A stretch of 64,000 nt of DNA. Source: Streptomyces sp. HNM0575. Its GTDB lineage: Bacteria; Actinomycetota; Actinomycetes; Streptomycetales; Streptomycetaceae. Shown here piece by piece: positions 8,889 to 16,511 of the stretch; position 1 is the first letter of the stretch, and the number at the start of each line of letters is the position of its first letter. Location: positions 186,001-250,000 of the forward strand of contig NZ_JAASAG010000006.1 in assembly GCF_012726265.1 (NCBI RefSeq), in the 5' to 3' direction. The notes under the pieces are model-generated. The model saw only the letters and a program-made list of their open reading frames with translations. It ran no database searches and had not been told where the DNA came from. The position numbers and the translations under genes were made by a program.

Positions 8889-8921
8889 CCTTAAAGTTTC
8901 TCATTGAAGTGCACGTTGAGG
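8889..8921. promoter_or_regulatory. MerR-like operator/promoter dyad in the uvrA2-merR divergent region
   Basis: Half-sites CCTTAAAGT and ACGTTGAGG match as an inverted repeat at 7 of 9 positions across a 15-bp spacer. Read on the minus strand the dyad ends in TAAGGT, the same hexamer as the -10 of classical mer promoters, immediately before the UvrA2 ATG. No convincing -35 is seen; CAACGT at a 19-bp spacing is the best candidate. Confidence 0.45.
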
Positions 8922-9029
8922 CTTTTGCGGAGGCTCCGCAGGAGTTCGCCCGAGAACCCTCAACTGCACGGGGAGGGTGGCAGGTTACGGGGACGAGTGG
9001 CGCACGGGCGAAAGAGGGGGCGGCAGAAG

Positions 9030-9788
9030 GTGAGCCTTGAGAGCACGGCGGGGATGGCGGGGACCGCGCGGCTCCGCCCCGTCGACCTCGCGCGGGCGGC
9101 CGGCGTATCGGCACAGCAGATCCGCAACTACGAGGCGTCCGGGGTCCTGCCGCCCGCATCCCGTACGGACTCCGGCTACCGCGTCTTCACCGAGCCGCAT
9201 CGCGGCGCGTTGCTCGCCTACCGCGCCCTCTCCGACGGCCACGGCCCACACGCCGCCCAGGCGATCATGCACGCCGTCCACGACGGCGATCTGCCCCTGG
9301 CGCTCGCCCTCGTCGACGAGGGCCACGCGGCACTGCACGAGCAGCGCCGCTCACTGCGAGAGACCGCTGCCGCGCTCGAAGCGGTCGCCGGACAGGACCC
9401 GGGGGCGTACCGGATGACGCGCTCCGGGATGCGCATCGGAGAAGTGGCCGCACACGTCGGCGTACGGACGTCGGCCCTGCGCGTGTGGGAGGAGGCGGGT
9501 CTGCTCACGCCCGGCCGCGACCCGGCGACCGGCTACCGCCGTTACGGGGCGCGGGAGATCAGGGACGCCCGCCTCGTCGCCATGCTGCGGCGGAGCCGCT
9601 ATCCGCTGCCGCGGATCGTCGACGTACTGGACGGGCTGCGCCGCACGGGCAGTACGGACGCGCTGCGCGCCGCGGTCGCCCAGCGCCGGGAGGAACTGGA
9701 CCGGAGGGCGCGCGCGATGCTCGAAGGGGCCGCCCGGCTGCACGCCTACACCGACGGCGCGGGGCAGGGGCAGGGGCGGCCGGGCTGA
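9030..9788 (+). CDS. Transcriptional regulator with two MerR DNA-binding domains
   Basis: A 252-residue protein with a MerR winged helix at residues 14-70 (LRPVDLARAAGVSAQQIRNYEASGVLPP, then DSGYRVF) and a second, complete one at 133-205 (MRIGEVAAHVGVRTSALRVWEEAGLLTP, then TGYRRY). Ordinary MerR proteins have one and dimerise through a coiled coil. No C-terminal ligand domain of recognisable type remains. The GTG at 9030 follows GAGGGGG; an ATG at 9054 is the alternative. It is divergent from the UvrA2 gene over 142 bp, which suggests that it controls that gene in response to a DNA-damaging compound. That link is inference. Confidence 0.85.
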   Translation: MSLESTAGMAGTARLRPVDLARAAGVSAQQIRNYEASGVLPPASRTDSGYRVFTEPHRGALLAYRALSDGHGPHAAQAIMHAVHDGDLPLALALVDEGHAALHEQRRSLRETAAALEAVAGQDPGAYRMTRSGMRIGEVAAHVGVRTSALRVWEEAGLLTPGRDPATGYRRYGAREIRDARLVAMLRRSRYPLPRIVDVLDGLRRTGSTDALRAAVAQRREELDRRARAMLEGAARLHAYTDGAGQGQGRPG

Positions 9789-9890
9789 GCGGCGCCGGGC
9801 CCGGCCCGCACCCCGGCCCACTTGGCCCCGCACGCCCGCACGGCACCGCCCGCTCGCCCGGCCCCGTCTACATGCACGCGCCCGACTCGC

Positions 9891-10991
9891 TCAGTGGTGC
9901 GCCTCGCCGTACCCGTCGACCTCTCGCGGATCACGCGGCCCCGGCCCGACATAACGCGCCGACGGCCGCACCAGCCGCCCCGTCCGCTTCTGCTCCAGTA
10001 CGTGCGCGGCCCAGCCCGCCGTACGGGCACAGGTGAACATCGACGTGAACATGCTCGCCGGCACCTCCGCGAAGTCCAGGACGATGGCGGCCCAGAACTC
10101 CACGTTCGTCGCCAGCACCCGGTCCGGACGGCGCTGGTGCAGCTCCGCCAGCGCCGCACGCTCCAGCGCTTCCGCGACCTCGTAGCGCGGCGCGCCCAGT
10201 TCCCTGGCCGTACGGCGCAGCACGCGAGCCCGCGGGTCCTCCGCCCGGTAGACCCGGTGCCCGAAGCCCATCAGGCGCTCACCGCGGTCGAGTTGGCGCT
10301 TGACGAAGCCCTCGGCGTCCCCGGTGCGCTCGATCTCCTCGATCATGCCGAGCACCCGCGAGGGGGCACCGCCGTGCAGCGGGCCCGACATGGCGCCGAC
10401 CGCTCCGGAGAGCGCGGCCGAGACGTCGGCACCGGTGGAGGCGATGACGCGGGCGGTGAAGGTGGAGGCGTTCATGCCGTGTTCGGCGGCCGAGGTCCAG
10501 TAGGCGTCGACGGCGGCGACGTGCTTCGGATCCGGGTCGCCGCGCCAGCGCCGCATGAAGCGCTCGACGACGGTCTCCGCCTTGTCGATCTCCTGCTGCG
10601 GCACCATCGGCACGCCCGGTCCGCGCGCGGACTGCGCCACGTACGACAGCGCCATGACGGCCGCGCGGGCCAGGTCCTCGCGCGCCTGCCGCTCGTCTAT
10701 GTCGAGCAGCGGCTTCAGACCCCACACGGGAGCGAGCATCGCCAGCGCCGACTGGACGTCGACGCGGATGTCGCCGGAGTGCACGGGGATCGGGAACGGC
10801 TCGGCGGGCGGCAGGCCCGGGTTGAAGCCCCCGTCGACGAGCAGGCCCCATACGTTCCCGAACGAGACGTGCCCCACGAGGTCTTCGATGTCCACACCGC
10901 GGTAGCGAAGGGCGCCGCCCTCCTTGTCGGGTTCGGCGATCTCCGTCTCGAACGCGACGACTCCTTCGAGTCCGGGTACGAAGTCGGACAT
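9891..10991 (-). CDS. Citrate synthase family protein
   Basis: A 366-residue citrate synthase of the short bacterial type, condensing an acyl-CoA (normally acetyl-CoA) with oxaloacetate. Catalytic residues are recognisable: His in GPLHGGAPSRV, His in MGFGHRVYR and Asp in EFWAAIVLDFAEVP. The start at 10991 is preferred over the ATG at 11006 because GAGGAG lies 7 bp upstream of it. Streptomyces carry several paralogues; this one corresponds by position to the gene beside pdxH in S. coelicolor. It could be a 2-methylcitrate synthase, since sequence alone does not separate the two. Confidence 0.88.
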   Translation of the reverse strand: MSDFVPGLEGVVAFETEIAEPDKEGGALRYRGVDIEDLVGHVSFGNVWGLLVDGGFNPGLPPAEPFPIPVHSGDIRVDVQSALAMLAPVWGLKPLLDIDERQAREDLARAAVMALSYVAQSARGPGVPMVPQQEIDKAETVVERFMRRWRGDPDPKHVAAVDAYWTSAAEHGMNASTFTARVIASTGADVSAALSGAVGAMSGPLHGGAPSRVLGMIEEIERTGDAEGFVKRQLDRGERLMGFGHRVYRAEDPRARVLRRTARELGAPRYEVAEALERAALAELHQRRPDRVLATNVEFWAAIVLDFAEVPASMFTSMFTCARTAGWAAHVLEQKRTGRLVRPSARYVGPGPRDPREVDGYGEAHH

Positions 10992-11404
10992 CAGGCGGCT
11001 CCTCATGAGGTTGTCGGCCGGCGCGTGCTCGTCGTGGGGGCGCGGCGTGGCCGGGTCGGTGTTCGGGCCGGGCGTGGACGCGAAGGTTCCACCGCCGCCG
11101 TGCGGCTGGCGGACCGTTACGCCGTGACCCGTTCCACGTCACATTGTGCTCGTCGCCCTGCCCGCGTCGCCGCGGTCACGTCGTCCGGTCCACGCACTCG
11201 TTCCAGGGCCTGCCCCGTGCGCGGCCCGGTCATCCCCGCCCGCCGGTGGTCGGCCGTACGCGGGCGGCCCGGGTCCGGCACCGGTACCGGCCTGCAACTC
11301 CGTTGTGCACAGGCCGCGGTGACCCGGCAGACGATTCTGCGGTTTCGCCGCACGCACCGGCATCCGTGTGCGGGGTGAGATCAGGCACACGGACGCGGCG
11401 GCGG
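10992..11404. other. Divergent intergenic region, citrate synthase and pdxH
   Basis: No gene is supported. It must contain promoters for both genes. Visible dyads are GTGAC-N9-GTCAC near 11125-11143 and the hairpin at 11363-11393 just before pdxH. Confidence 0.55.
11363..11393 (+). promoter_or_regulatory. Inverted repeat directly upstream of pdxH
   Basis: Perfect 9-bp arms TCCGTGTGC and GCACACGGA with a 13-bp spacer, ending 11 bp before the proposed ATG. It could be an operator overlapping the promoter, or an RNA hairpin affecting initiation. No ribosome site is visible between it and the start. Confidence 0.5.
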
Positions 11405-12169
11405 ATGATGTTGCAAGATGAACGCGTGCCCGACGCCGATGAAGAAGCCGCCCGCAACGCCCCGCGCGCGCCCCGCGAGGACGCCACCGCGGACGTCGAG
11501 GACCTCGTGCCCGTCACCGTCCTCGACCCCGCGGCCATGCGCGCCCGCTACCGCGCACAGGGGCTCTCCGAGCAGGAACTGACGCCCGACCCCTACGGCC
11601 AGTTCGCGCGCTGGTTCGCCGACGCCGCGGCGAGCGGACTCCACGAGCCGAACGCGATGATCGTCTCCACCGCCGCGCCCGACGGACGGCCCAGTTCCCG
11701 CACGGTGCTGATGAAGCAGTACGACGAGCGCGGCTTCGTCTTCTTCACCAACTACGGCTCCCGCAAGGGCCGCGAGCTGGACGCCAATCCGTACGCGTCG
11801 CTGCTCTTCCCCTGGCACCCCATCGCCCGGCAGATCATCGTCTCCGGCACGGCCGAGCGGATCGGCCGGGACGAGACCGCCGCCTACTTCCGCACCCGCC
11901 CGCACGGCTCGCAGCTGGGCGCGTGGGCGAGCGAGCAGTCCTCGACGGTGGCCTCACGGGCGGAACTGGACCGGCTCTACGCAGGGCTCGCCGAGCGCTA
12001 CCCCGAGGGCGAGGACGTGCCGGCGCCGCCGGGCTGGGGCGGCTTCCGGGTCCGCGCGGACTCCGTGGAGTTCTGGCAGGGCCGGGAGAACCGGCTGCAC
12101 GACCGGCTGCGCTATGTCCGTACGGGCGAGGGCTCCGCGGACTGGACGGTCGAGCGGCTCTGCCCCTGA
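11405..12169 (+). CDS. pdxH: Pyridoxamine/pyridoxine 5'-phosphate oxidase
   Basis: A 254-residue FMN enzyme that oxidises PNP or PMP to pyridoxal 5'-phosphate, the last step of the salvage pathway. The split-barrel FMN site (SSRTVLMKQYDERGFVFFTNY, then SRKGREL) and the C-terminal dimerisation motif (WGGFRVRADSVEFWQGRENRLHDR, split here for length) are complete. The start is uncertain: ATG at 11405 or 11408, or GTG at 11426; none has a clear Shine-Dalgarno site, and a leaderless message is possible. The first ~40 residues are an acidic, poorly conserved extension. Confidence 0.92.
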   Translation: MMLQDERVPDADEEAARNAPRAPREDATADVEDLVPVTVLDPAAMRARYRAQGLSEQELTPDPYGQFARWFADAAASGLHEPNAMIVSTAAPDGRPSSRTVLMKQYDERGFVFFTNYGSRKGRELDANPYASLLFPWHPIARQIIVSGTAERIGRDETAAYFRTRPHGSQLGAWASEQSSTVASRAELDRLYAGLAERYPEGEDVPAPPGWGGFRVRADSVEFWQGRENRLHDRLRYVRTGEGSADWTVERLCP

Positions 12170-12228
12170 GCCGGAACGCGGCGGTCCGCCCCGACCGCGG
12201 TGGCGGTCCGCCGGGACGGCACCGGCGG

Positions 12229-12304
12229 CGGACATGCGGAACTTGCAGAACGTGCGGACAAGCGGAACGTGCGGACATGCGGAACGTGCGGATGTGCGGA
12301 CATG
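12229..12304. repeat. Alternating 8/9-bp minisatellite
   Basis: Nine units of the forms CGGACATG (8 bp) and CGGAACGTG (9 bp), giving a higher-order period near 17 bp. It ends 5 bp before the first stem of the structured region. Confidence 0.85.
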
Positions 12305-12308
12305 CAGA

Positions 12309-12379
12309 CGGCCCGCGGGCTGCTCCGCTCGCCGTGGCGAACGGCGCCGGTCGGACGAGTCCGACGAGCCCGCGGGCCG
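12309..12379 (-). ncRNA. Candidate structured RNA: 13-bp closing stem with two inner hairpins
   Basis: The outer arms CGGCCCGCGGGCT (12309-12321) and AGCCCGCGGGCCG (12367-12379) pair perfectly. Inside, CGCCGT (12330-12335) pairs with ACGGCG (12341-12346), and GTCGGAC (12350-12356) with GTCCGAC (12359-12365). Together they make a compact three-way junction. Strand is not fixed by the fold; minus is proposed because a promoter and tiny ORF lie upstream on that strand. It could instead be a bidirectional terminator. Confidence 0.5.
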
Positions 12380-12433
12380 GGTGACTGCATTGAGATTGGC
12401 CGGCGATACCGGCGTCACACTGTGGCGTCGGCG

Positions 12434-12472
12434 CTAGGCCGCAGCCACCTCACGCGTCCGGGAAAGCTTCAT
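12434..12472 (-). CDS. 12-codon ORF with perfect ribosome-binding site
   Basis: The ORF encodes MKLSRTREVAAA followed by TAG. Its support comes from signals rather than homology: a 16-base site exactly complementary to the 16S rRNA 3' end lies 5 bp before the ATG, and a TTGCGG/TAGCGT promoter with 18-bp spacing lies just upstream. No longer gene follows on this strand, since the next gene is pdxH on the other strand. It may be a free micropeptide, or a translated leader on a small RNA. I do not recognise the peptide. Confidence 0.5.
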   Translation of the reverse strand: MKLSRTREVAAA

Positions 12473-12477
12473 CTACC

Positions 12478-12493
12478 GGATCACCTCCTTTCT
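12478..12493 (-). promoter_or_regulatory. Full-length anti-16S ribosome-binding site
   Basis: On the minus strand it reads AGAAAGGAGGTGATCC, complementary over 16 bases to the 3' end of actinobacterial 16S rRNA. Ordinary genes in this window match only 4-7 bases. Confidence 0.75.
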
Positions 12494-12505
12494 CGTGTAC
12501 GCAGC

Positions 12506-12535
12506 ACGCTAGGCAGCGCCGGAGGGACCCCGCAA
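12506..12535 (-). promoter_or_regulatory. Vegetative-type promoter for the tiny ORF
   Basis: The -35 TTGCGG (12535-12530) and -10 TAGCGT (12511-12506) are separated by 18 bp, close to the Streptomyces HrdB consensus. The predicted transcription start near 12499 leaves a leader of about 27 nt. Confidence 0.55.
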
Positions 12536-12658
12536 GCGATTTCGGGGGCGCAACGATTTCGCCGAACACCGTGTGCCCTGCGTCACGTTCCAGTTGAATG
12601 ATCCGTACGCGCAGCAGCAGGCGGCAGTCGTACGGCGCGTTCAGCTGGGGGTGCTTAG

Positions 12659-14320
12659 GTGTCCGCTCGATCCAGGACCCACGCCGCTTCGTCGTCCGAA
12701 GGCGACGACAGGCACGGGCCCGACGACGAACTGCTGCTCGCCGCGCTGCTGGACGGCATGGACGCCGCGCTGTGCGCCTTCGACGCCGACGGCGTCGTCA
12801 CCCACTGGAACCGCGAGGCGGAGCGCCTGCTCGGCTGGAGCCAGGAGGAGGCCGTCGGACGGCGGGGACTGGCGGGCTGGGCGCTGCGCGAGGCCGACGC
12901 CGAGCAGGTGCAGGCGCGCCTCCTCGCGGCGATGCACTCCCCCGGTCGTCAGGTGCACGAGTTCGCGCTGCTGACGAAGGACGGCGGGCGGCTCCTCGTA
13001 CGCACCCAGGCGTCCGGGGTCGCCGCGGCCGACGGCCGTCCCATGGGCGTCTACTGCGCCTTCAGCGAGGTGCACGCGCAGATCGACCTGGAGCGCTCCA
13101 TCGCGCTCAGCGAGTGCCTCTTCGAGGACGCCACGTGGGGCGTGGTGCTCGTCGACGCGGACCTGCGCCCGGCCGTGGTGAACGTGTCGGCCGCCGGCGC
13201 CTTCCGCGTCTCGCGCGCCGCCATGCTCGGACGTCCGCTGGGCGAACTCATCGACCAGGGCGTCGAGGAGCTGGAGGGCGCGCTCCAGCACGTGCTGGCC
13301 GACGGCCCGCCCGTCGCTCCGGCCGAGATCTGGGTGACGCTGCGCTCGGGACGCCGTACGGACGGGAGCGCGCCCGGCGCAGGCGCCACGGGCGCGGTCG
13401 CCGCGGTGGGAGAGGCCAGCGGCCCGGCCCGCCGGTGCTGGCGCAGCGGCTTCCTCCGCCTGTCGTCGCCGCTGGCGGAGGCGCCGGTGCCGCTCGGCGT
13501 CGCCTGGCTCTTCCAGGACGTCACCGAGTCCAAGCGCCAGGAGCAGGAGACCGACCGGCTGCGCTTCCGGGACAACCAGCTGCACCGTGCGGCGCGTGCC
13601 GCCGCCGAGTGCGAGAAGCCGATGGAGGCGGCGACGGTCCACCTCGACTTCGCCCTCGCCGGCTTCGCCGATCACGCCCTGCTCGATCTGGCGCTGCCCG
13701 CCGGTGACCGCGGGGACTCCGGCCGCGACGCCTTCGGCGGCGACGGCGGTGCAGAGGGCGACGGCGGCCACCGCGACGACGGTCACGGCCTCGACGCGGA
13801 CGGTCAGGGCGCGAGCCCCCGCCTGGTGCGCGTCGCGTCCACCCCGGCGGCGGGACCGGGCCCGTCGCCGTCGCTCCCCCAGGGCATCGCGGGGAGCACC
13901 GGCTCCGGTATCCCGGGGGTGCCCGGCGTTCCCGGCGTCCCGGGCGGCATCCCCGTCGGCTATCCGGAGGGGCATCCGGCACACCAGGCGTACGCGCGCT
14001 GCGGTTCGGTGCGGGCCAGCGTCGGCGGCGTCGCGGCCACCGGCGGGGCGGGCAGCAGCGTGATCGACGGGTGGGCCGCCGCCCGCAAGTGGCCGGAGGG
14101 CACGGTCCACGGGCTGTGCACGGTGCTGCGCAGCCGCGGCCGCACGCTCGGCGTGGTCACCTTCCTGCGGGGCTCCAGCCGCCGCTCCTTCGACCGCACG
14201 GACGCGGCGTACGCGGAGGACATCGCCGTACGCATCGCCGCCGCCGTCGACATGGCGCAGATGGCGGGCGCGGCGCAGGCGGCGGGCGCCGCGGGCCCCG
14301 CGGGCGCGGGCCAGCGGTAG
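12659..14320 (+). CDS. PAS-PAS-GAF sensor protein without recognisable output domain
   Basis: A 553-residue cytoplasmic protein. A PAS domain spans about 26-140 (MDAALCAFDADGVVTHWNRE, LLGWSQEEAVGR), a second 148-290 (WGVVLVDADLRPAVVNVSAAG), ending in the VAWLFQDVTE PAC-like segment. A GAF-like domain follows (310-540), interrupted by an acidic Gly-rich stretch and a short collagen-like run of GIPGVPGVPGVPGG. Such modules usually precede a PP2C phosphatase or kinase, but none is present, so it may signal by protein contact. The GTG at 12659 follows a GGGGGTG site. Its function is unassigned. Confidence 0.75.
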   Translation: MSARSRTHAASSSEGDDRHGPDDELLLAALLDGMDAALCAFDADGVVTHWNREAERLLGWSQEEAVGRRGLAGWALREADAEQVQARLLAAMHSPGRQVHEFALLTKDGGRLLVRTQASGVAAADGRPMGVYCAFSEVHAQIDLERSIALSECLFEDATWGVVLVDADLRPAVVNVSAAGAFRVSRAAMLGRPLGELIDQGVEELEGALQHVLADGPPVAPAEIWVTLRSGRRTDGSAPGAGATGAVAAVGEASGPARRCWRSGFLRLSSPLAEAPVPLGVAWLFQDVTESKRQEQETDRLRFRDNQLHRAARAAAECEKPMEAATVHLDFALAGFADHALLDLALPAGDRGDSGRDAFGGDGGAEGDGGHRDDGHGLDADGQGASPRLVRVASTPAAGPGPSPSLPQGIAGSTGSGIPGVPGVPGVPGGIPVGYPEGHPAHQAYARCGSVRASVGGVAATGGAGSSVIDGWAAARKWPEGTVHGLCTVLRSRGRTLGVVTFLRGSSRRSFDRTDAAYAEDIAVRIAAAVDMAQMAGAAQAAGAAGPAGAGQR

Positions 14321-14374
14321 AGCGGATCAGGGCTGGACCAGGGCAGCGGTGGACCGGGTCAGCGCTGGACCGGG

Positions 14375-15127
14375 TCAGCGGTAGAAGATGCGGTCCGCGT
14401 AGCGCTCCATGACGGTGTCGTTCCATGCGAGTCCGCCGTCGACGTTCCCGGAGCGCAGCAGCGGCGGTTCGATGCCGCGGGAGACCAGCTCCCCGGCGGC
14501 CGTGGCGACCACGGCCTGCATCAGCGCACTGGTGATCACCGTCGACGCGGGAGCGAACGGCGCGGGCACGCCGTCAGTCGTCAACTCCGCGTCCCCCACG
14601 GGGATTCCGCTGTCGAGCACCACGTCGCAGTGGTCCTTGAGGAAGGTGCCGCTGGAGTGCCGCGACGTCGTCTCGTGCGCGTATGCGACGGATGTCACGC
14701 CGACGACCTTGATCCCGAGGCTGCGCGCGTGCGACGCCATCTCGACGGGCAGGGCGTTGCGGCCGGAGAGGGAGATGACGAAGAGCAGATCGCCCTCGCG
14801 CAGGGGACCGGTGTCGAGCACGGCGGACGCGAGCCCGTCCACGCGCTCCAGGGCGCTGCCGAGCGTGGCGGGGCGCACGTCGACACCGACCGCGCCGGGC
14901 ACCGTGAGCAGGTTCATCACGGCGAGGCCGCCCGCGCGGTAGACGACGTCCTGGGCGGGCAGCGAGGAGTGCCCGGCGCCGAAGGCGAAGATCCGGCCGC
15001 CTTCCTCGATCGTGTCGGCCACCAGCCCGCCCGCGGCGGCGATGTCCTCCCCGGCGGCGTCCCTGACCTGCTGGAGCAGGGAGATCGCGGCGTCGAAGAA
15101 GCCGTTCGCCAGCGTGTGGTCGCTCAT
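14375..15127 (-). CDS. SIS-domain phosphosugar-binding protein (UPF0309 type)
   Basis: A 250-residue protein with a single SIS domain at about 35-200: FAFGAGHSSLPAQDVVYRAGG at the sugar-phosphate loop and LLFVISLSGRNALPVEMA for the second loop. SIS proteins bind or isomerise phosphosugars such as amino-sugar phosphates. By order it corresponds to S. coelicolor SCO4393. ATG at 15127 is chosen because homology starts there. Upstream, between it and dmdR1, lies a DasR-type operator, tying it to N-acetylglucosamine signalling. Substrate unproven. Confidence 0.85.
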   Translation of the reverse strand: MSDHTLANGFFDAAISLLQQVRDAAGEDIAAAGGLVADTIEEGGRIFAFGAGHSSLPAQDVVYRAGGLAVMNLLTVPGAVGVDVRPATLGSALERVDGLASAVLDTGPLREGDLLFVISLSGRNALPVEMASHARSLGIKVVGVTSVAYAHETTSRHSSGTFLKDHCDVVLDSGIPVGDAELTTDGVPAPFAPASTVITSALMQAVVATAAGELVSRGIEPPLLRSGNVDGGLAWNDTVMERYADRIFYR

Positions 15128-15210
15128 GCCGCAGGTCCCCCCGGGTCTCGTCGTACGCGTCGGAGGCCGCCGCCCGCGGACGCAGCCGGGCATCAGGCCG
15201 TGATCACGGT

Positions 15211-15226
15211 AGAGGTCTGGACCAGT
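15211..15226. promoter_or_regulatory. DasR-responsive element (dre)
   Basis: AGAGGTCTGGACCAGT matches the dre consensus ACTGGTCTAGACCAGT at 13 of 16 positions. It lies between the divergent SIS gene and dmdR1. In S. coelicolor DasR is reported to control dmdR1 and hence siderophores in response to N-acetylglucosamine. Confidence 0.7.
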
Positions 15227-15325
15227 CCTCTGTCAAGGGCGCAATCGGTACGAGGGGGAACGCTTGTCGGTCCCATGGGTCAGAATTGGAGAAGGGCCAC
15301 GGCCGGCACGACGACGAGGGGCATC

Positions 15326-16021
15326 ATGTCCGGACTGATCGACACCACGGAGATGTATCTCCGCACCATTCTCGAGCTCGAAGAGGAAGGCGTCGTCCCC
15401 ATGCGTGCCCGTATCGCCGAGCGGCTCGATCAGAGCGGGCCCACGGTGAGCCAGACCGTTGCGCGCATGGAGCGGGACGGCCTGGTGAAGGTCGCGGGCG
15501 ACCGTCATCTGGAGCTGACCGGCGAGGGCCGCCGGCTCGCCACGCGCGTGATGCGCAAGCACAGGCTGGCCGAGTGCCTGCTGGTCGACGTGATCGGCCT
15601 GGAGTGGGAGCAGGTGCACGCGGAGGCGTGCCGCTGGGAGCACGTGATGAGCGAGGCGGTCGAGCGCCGCGTCCTCGAACTCCTGCGCCACCCCACGGAG
15701 TCGCCGTACGGAAACCCCATCCCCGGTCTCGAAGAGCTGGGCGAGCAGGCGGAGGCCGAGTCGTTCCTGGACGACGGGATGGTCAGCCTGACGGACCTGG
15801 GGGCGGACGGCGACGCGAAGACCGTCGTCGTGCGCCGCATCGGCGAACCGATCCAGATGGACTCGCAGTTGATGTACACGCTGCGGCGCGCGGGAGTGCA
15901 GCCGGGCGCGGTGGTCAGCGTCAACGCCGGGGCGACGGGCGGCGTCCAGATCGGCAGCAGCGGCGAGGCGGCCGAGCTGGACTCGGACATCGCGGCCCAC
16001 GTCTTCGTGGCCCGCCGCTGA
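15326..16021 (+). CDS. dmdR1: Iron-dependent repressor, DtxR/IdeR family
   Basis: A 231-residue metalloregulator that binds DNA with Fe2+ and represses siderophore and iron-uptake genes. The winged helix spans 5-64 (EMYLRTILELEEEGVVPMRARIAERL, split in nature by the recognition helix QSGPTVSQTVARMERDGLV). Metal ligands are conserved: HRLAE (His/Glu of site 1) and CRWEHV (Cys, Glu, His of sites 1 and 2). A C-terminal SH3-like domain follows (residues ~150-230). GAGGGG precedes the ATG by 4 bp. Order and context match dmdR1 (SCO4394). A dre site lies ~100 bp upstream. Confidence 0.92.
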   Translation: MSGLIDTTEMYLRTILELEEEGVVPMRARIAERLDQSGPTVSQTVARMERDGLVKVAGDRHLELTGEGRRLATRVMRKHRLAECLLVDVIGLEWEQVHAEACRWEHVMSEAVERRVLELLRHPTESPYGNPIPGLEELGEQAEAESFLDDGMVSLTDLGADGDAKTVVVRRIGEPIQMDSQLMYTLRRAGVQPGAVVSVNAGATGGVQIGSSGEAAELDSDIAAHVFVARR

Positions 16022-16105
16022 CCGCTCACCCGGCGGCCCGGCCGGTGTGAACCGGCGGTTCGCGGTTCTGCGCTTGGCGCCTGGCGGCGCCGGTGTTCCG
16101 CGGCG

Positions 16106-16147
16106 CAGCGGTGCGGCTGTTTCCAACGCCCCTGCGCCGCACCGCTG
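16106..16147 (+). terminator. Candidate hairpin after dmdR1
   Basis: Perfect 12-bp arms CAGCGGTGCGGC and GCCGCACCGCTG with an 18-nt loop, 85 bp beyond the dmdR1 stop. No T-run follows, which is usual for Streptomyces terminators. Confidence 0.45.
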
Positions 16148-16511
16148 TTGGGGACGTGCGCGGCCGATCGTGCCCCGGGCGCTTGGCCGCACCGCTGCCT
16201 GGGGCGCGCACGCGCGTCCGTACGTCGCGTGGCCGGGCGCTTGGCGCCGTGGCCCCCCGGGTTGAACCGGTCCAACTGCCTTGTAAGCGGGCGGTGTTGA
16301 GGCCGGTGCGGGCCCGTGGGCCAGCCGTGCTTCGCCCCGCCGTGCATGCGGGGGCGCTCGCCCCGGTGGCCGCTCCGTGACGGGACCGCTCGGGGCTCCA
16401 CGGGGCCCGTGCGGCGTGTGGAGCGTGCGCGCCGTCGGTGGGTTCACCCGCCGTGCGGCGGTCCCGCTCCGGCGCGCGCCGAGCGCGCGTTCAGCGGCGC
16501 GCGAGTTGAAA

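Larger units (their letters stand above)
12170..12658. other. Intergenic region with a compact minus-strand unit
   Basis: From left to right: an 8/9-bp minisatellite (12229-12304), a branched inverted-repeat structure (12309-12379), a 12-codon minus-strand ORF with perfect ribosome site and promoter (12434-12535), then ~120 bp before the PAS gene. Each is listed separately. Confidence 0.7.

Noticed and set aside
12478..12493. Possible 16S rRNA 3'-end fragment (GGATCACCTCCTTTCT on the + strand)
   Set aside because: Homology to 16S stops at these 16 bases; the opposite strand makes a well-spaced ribosome site, which explains it better.
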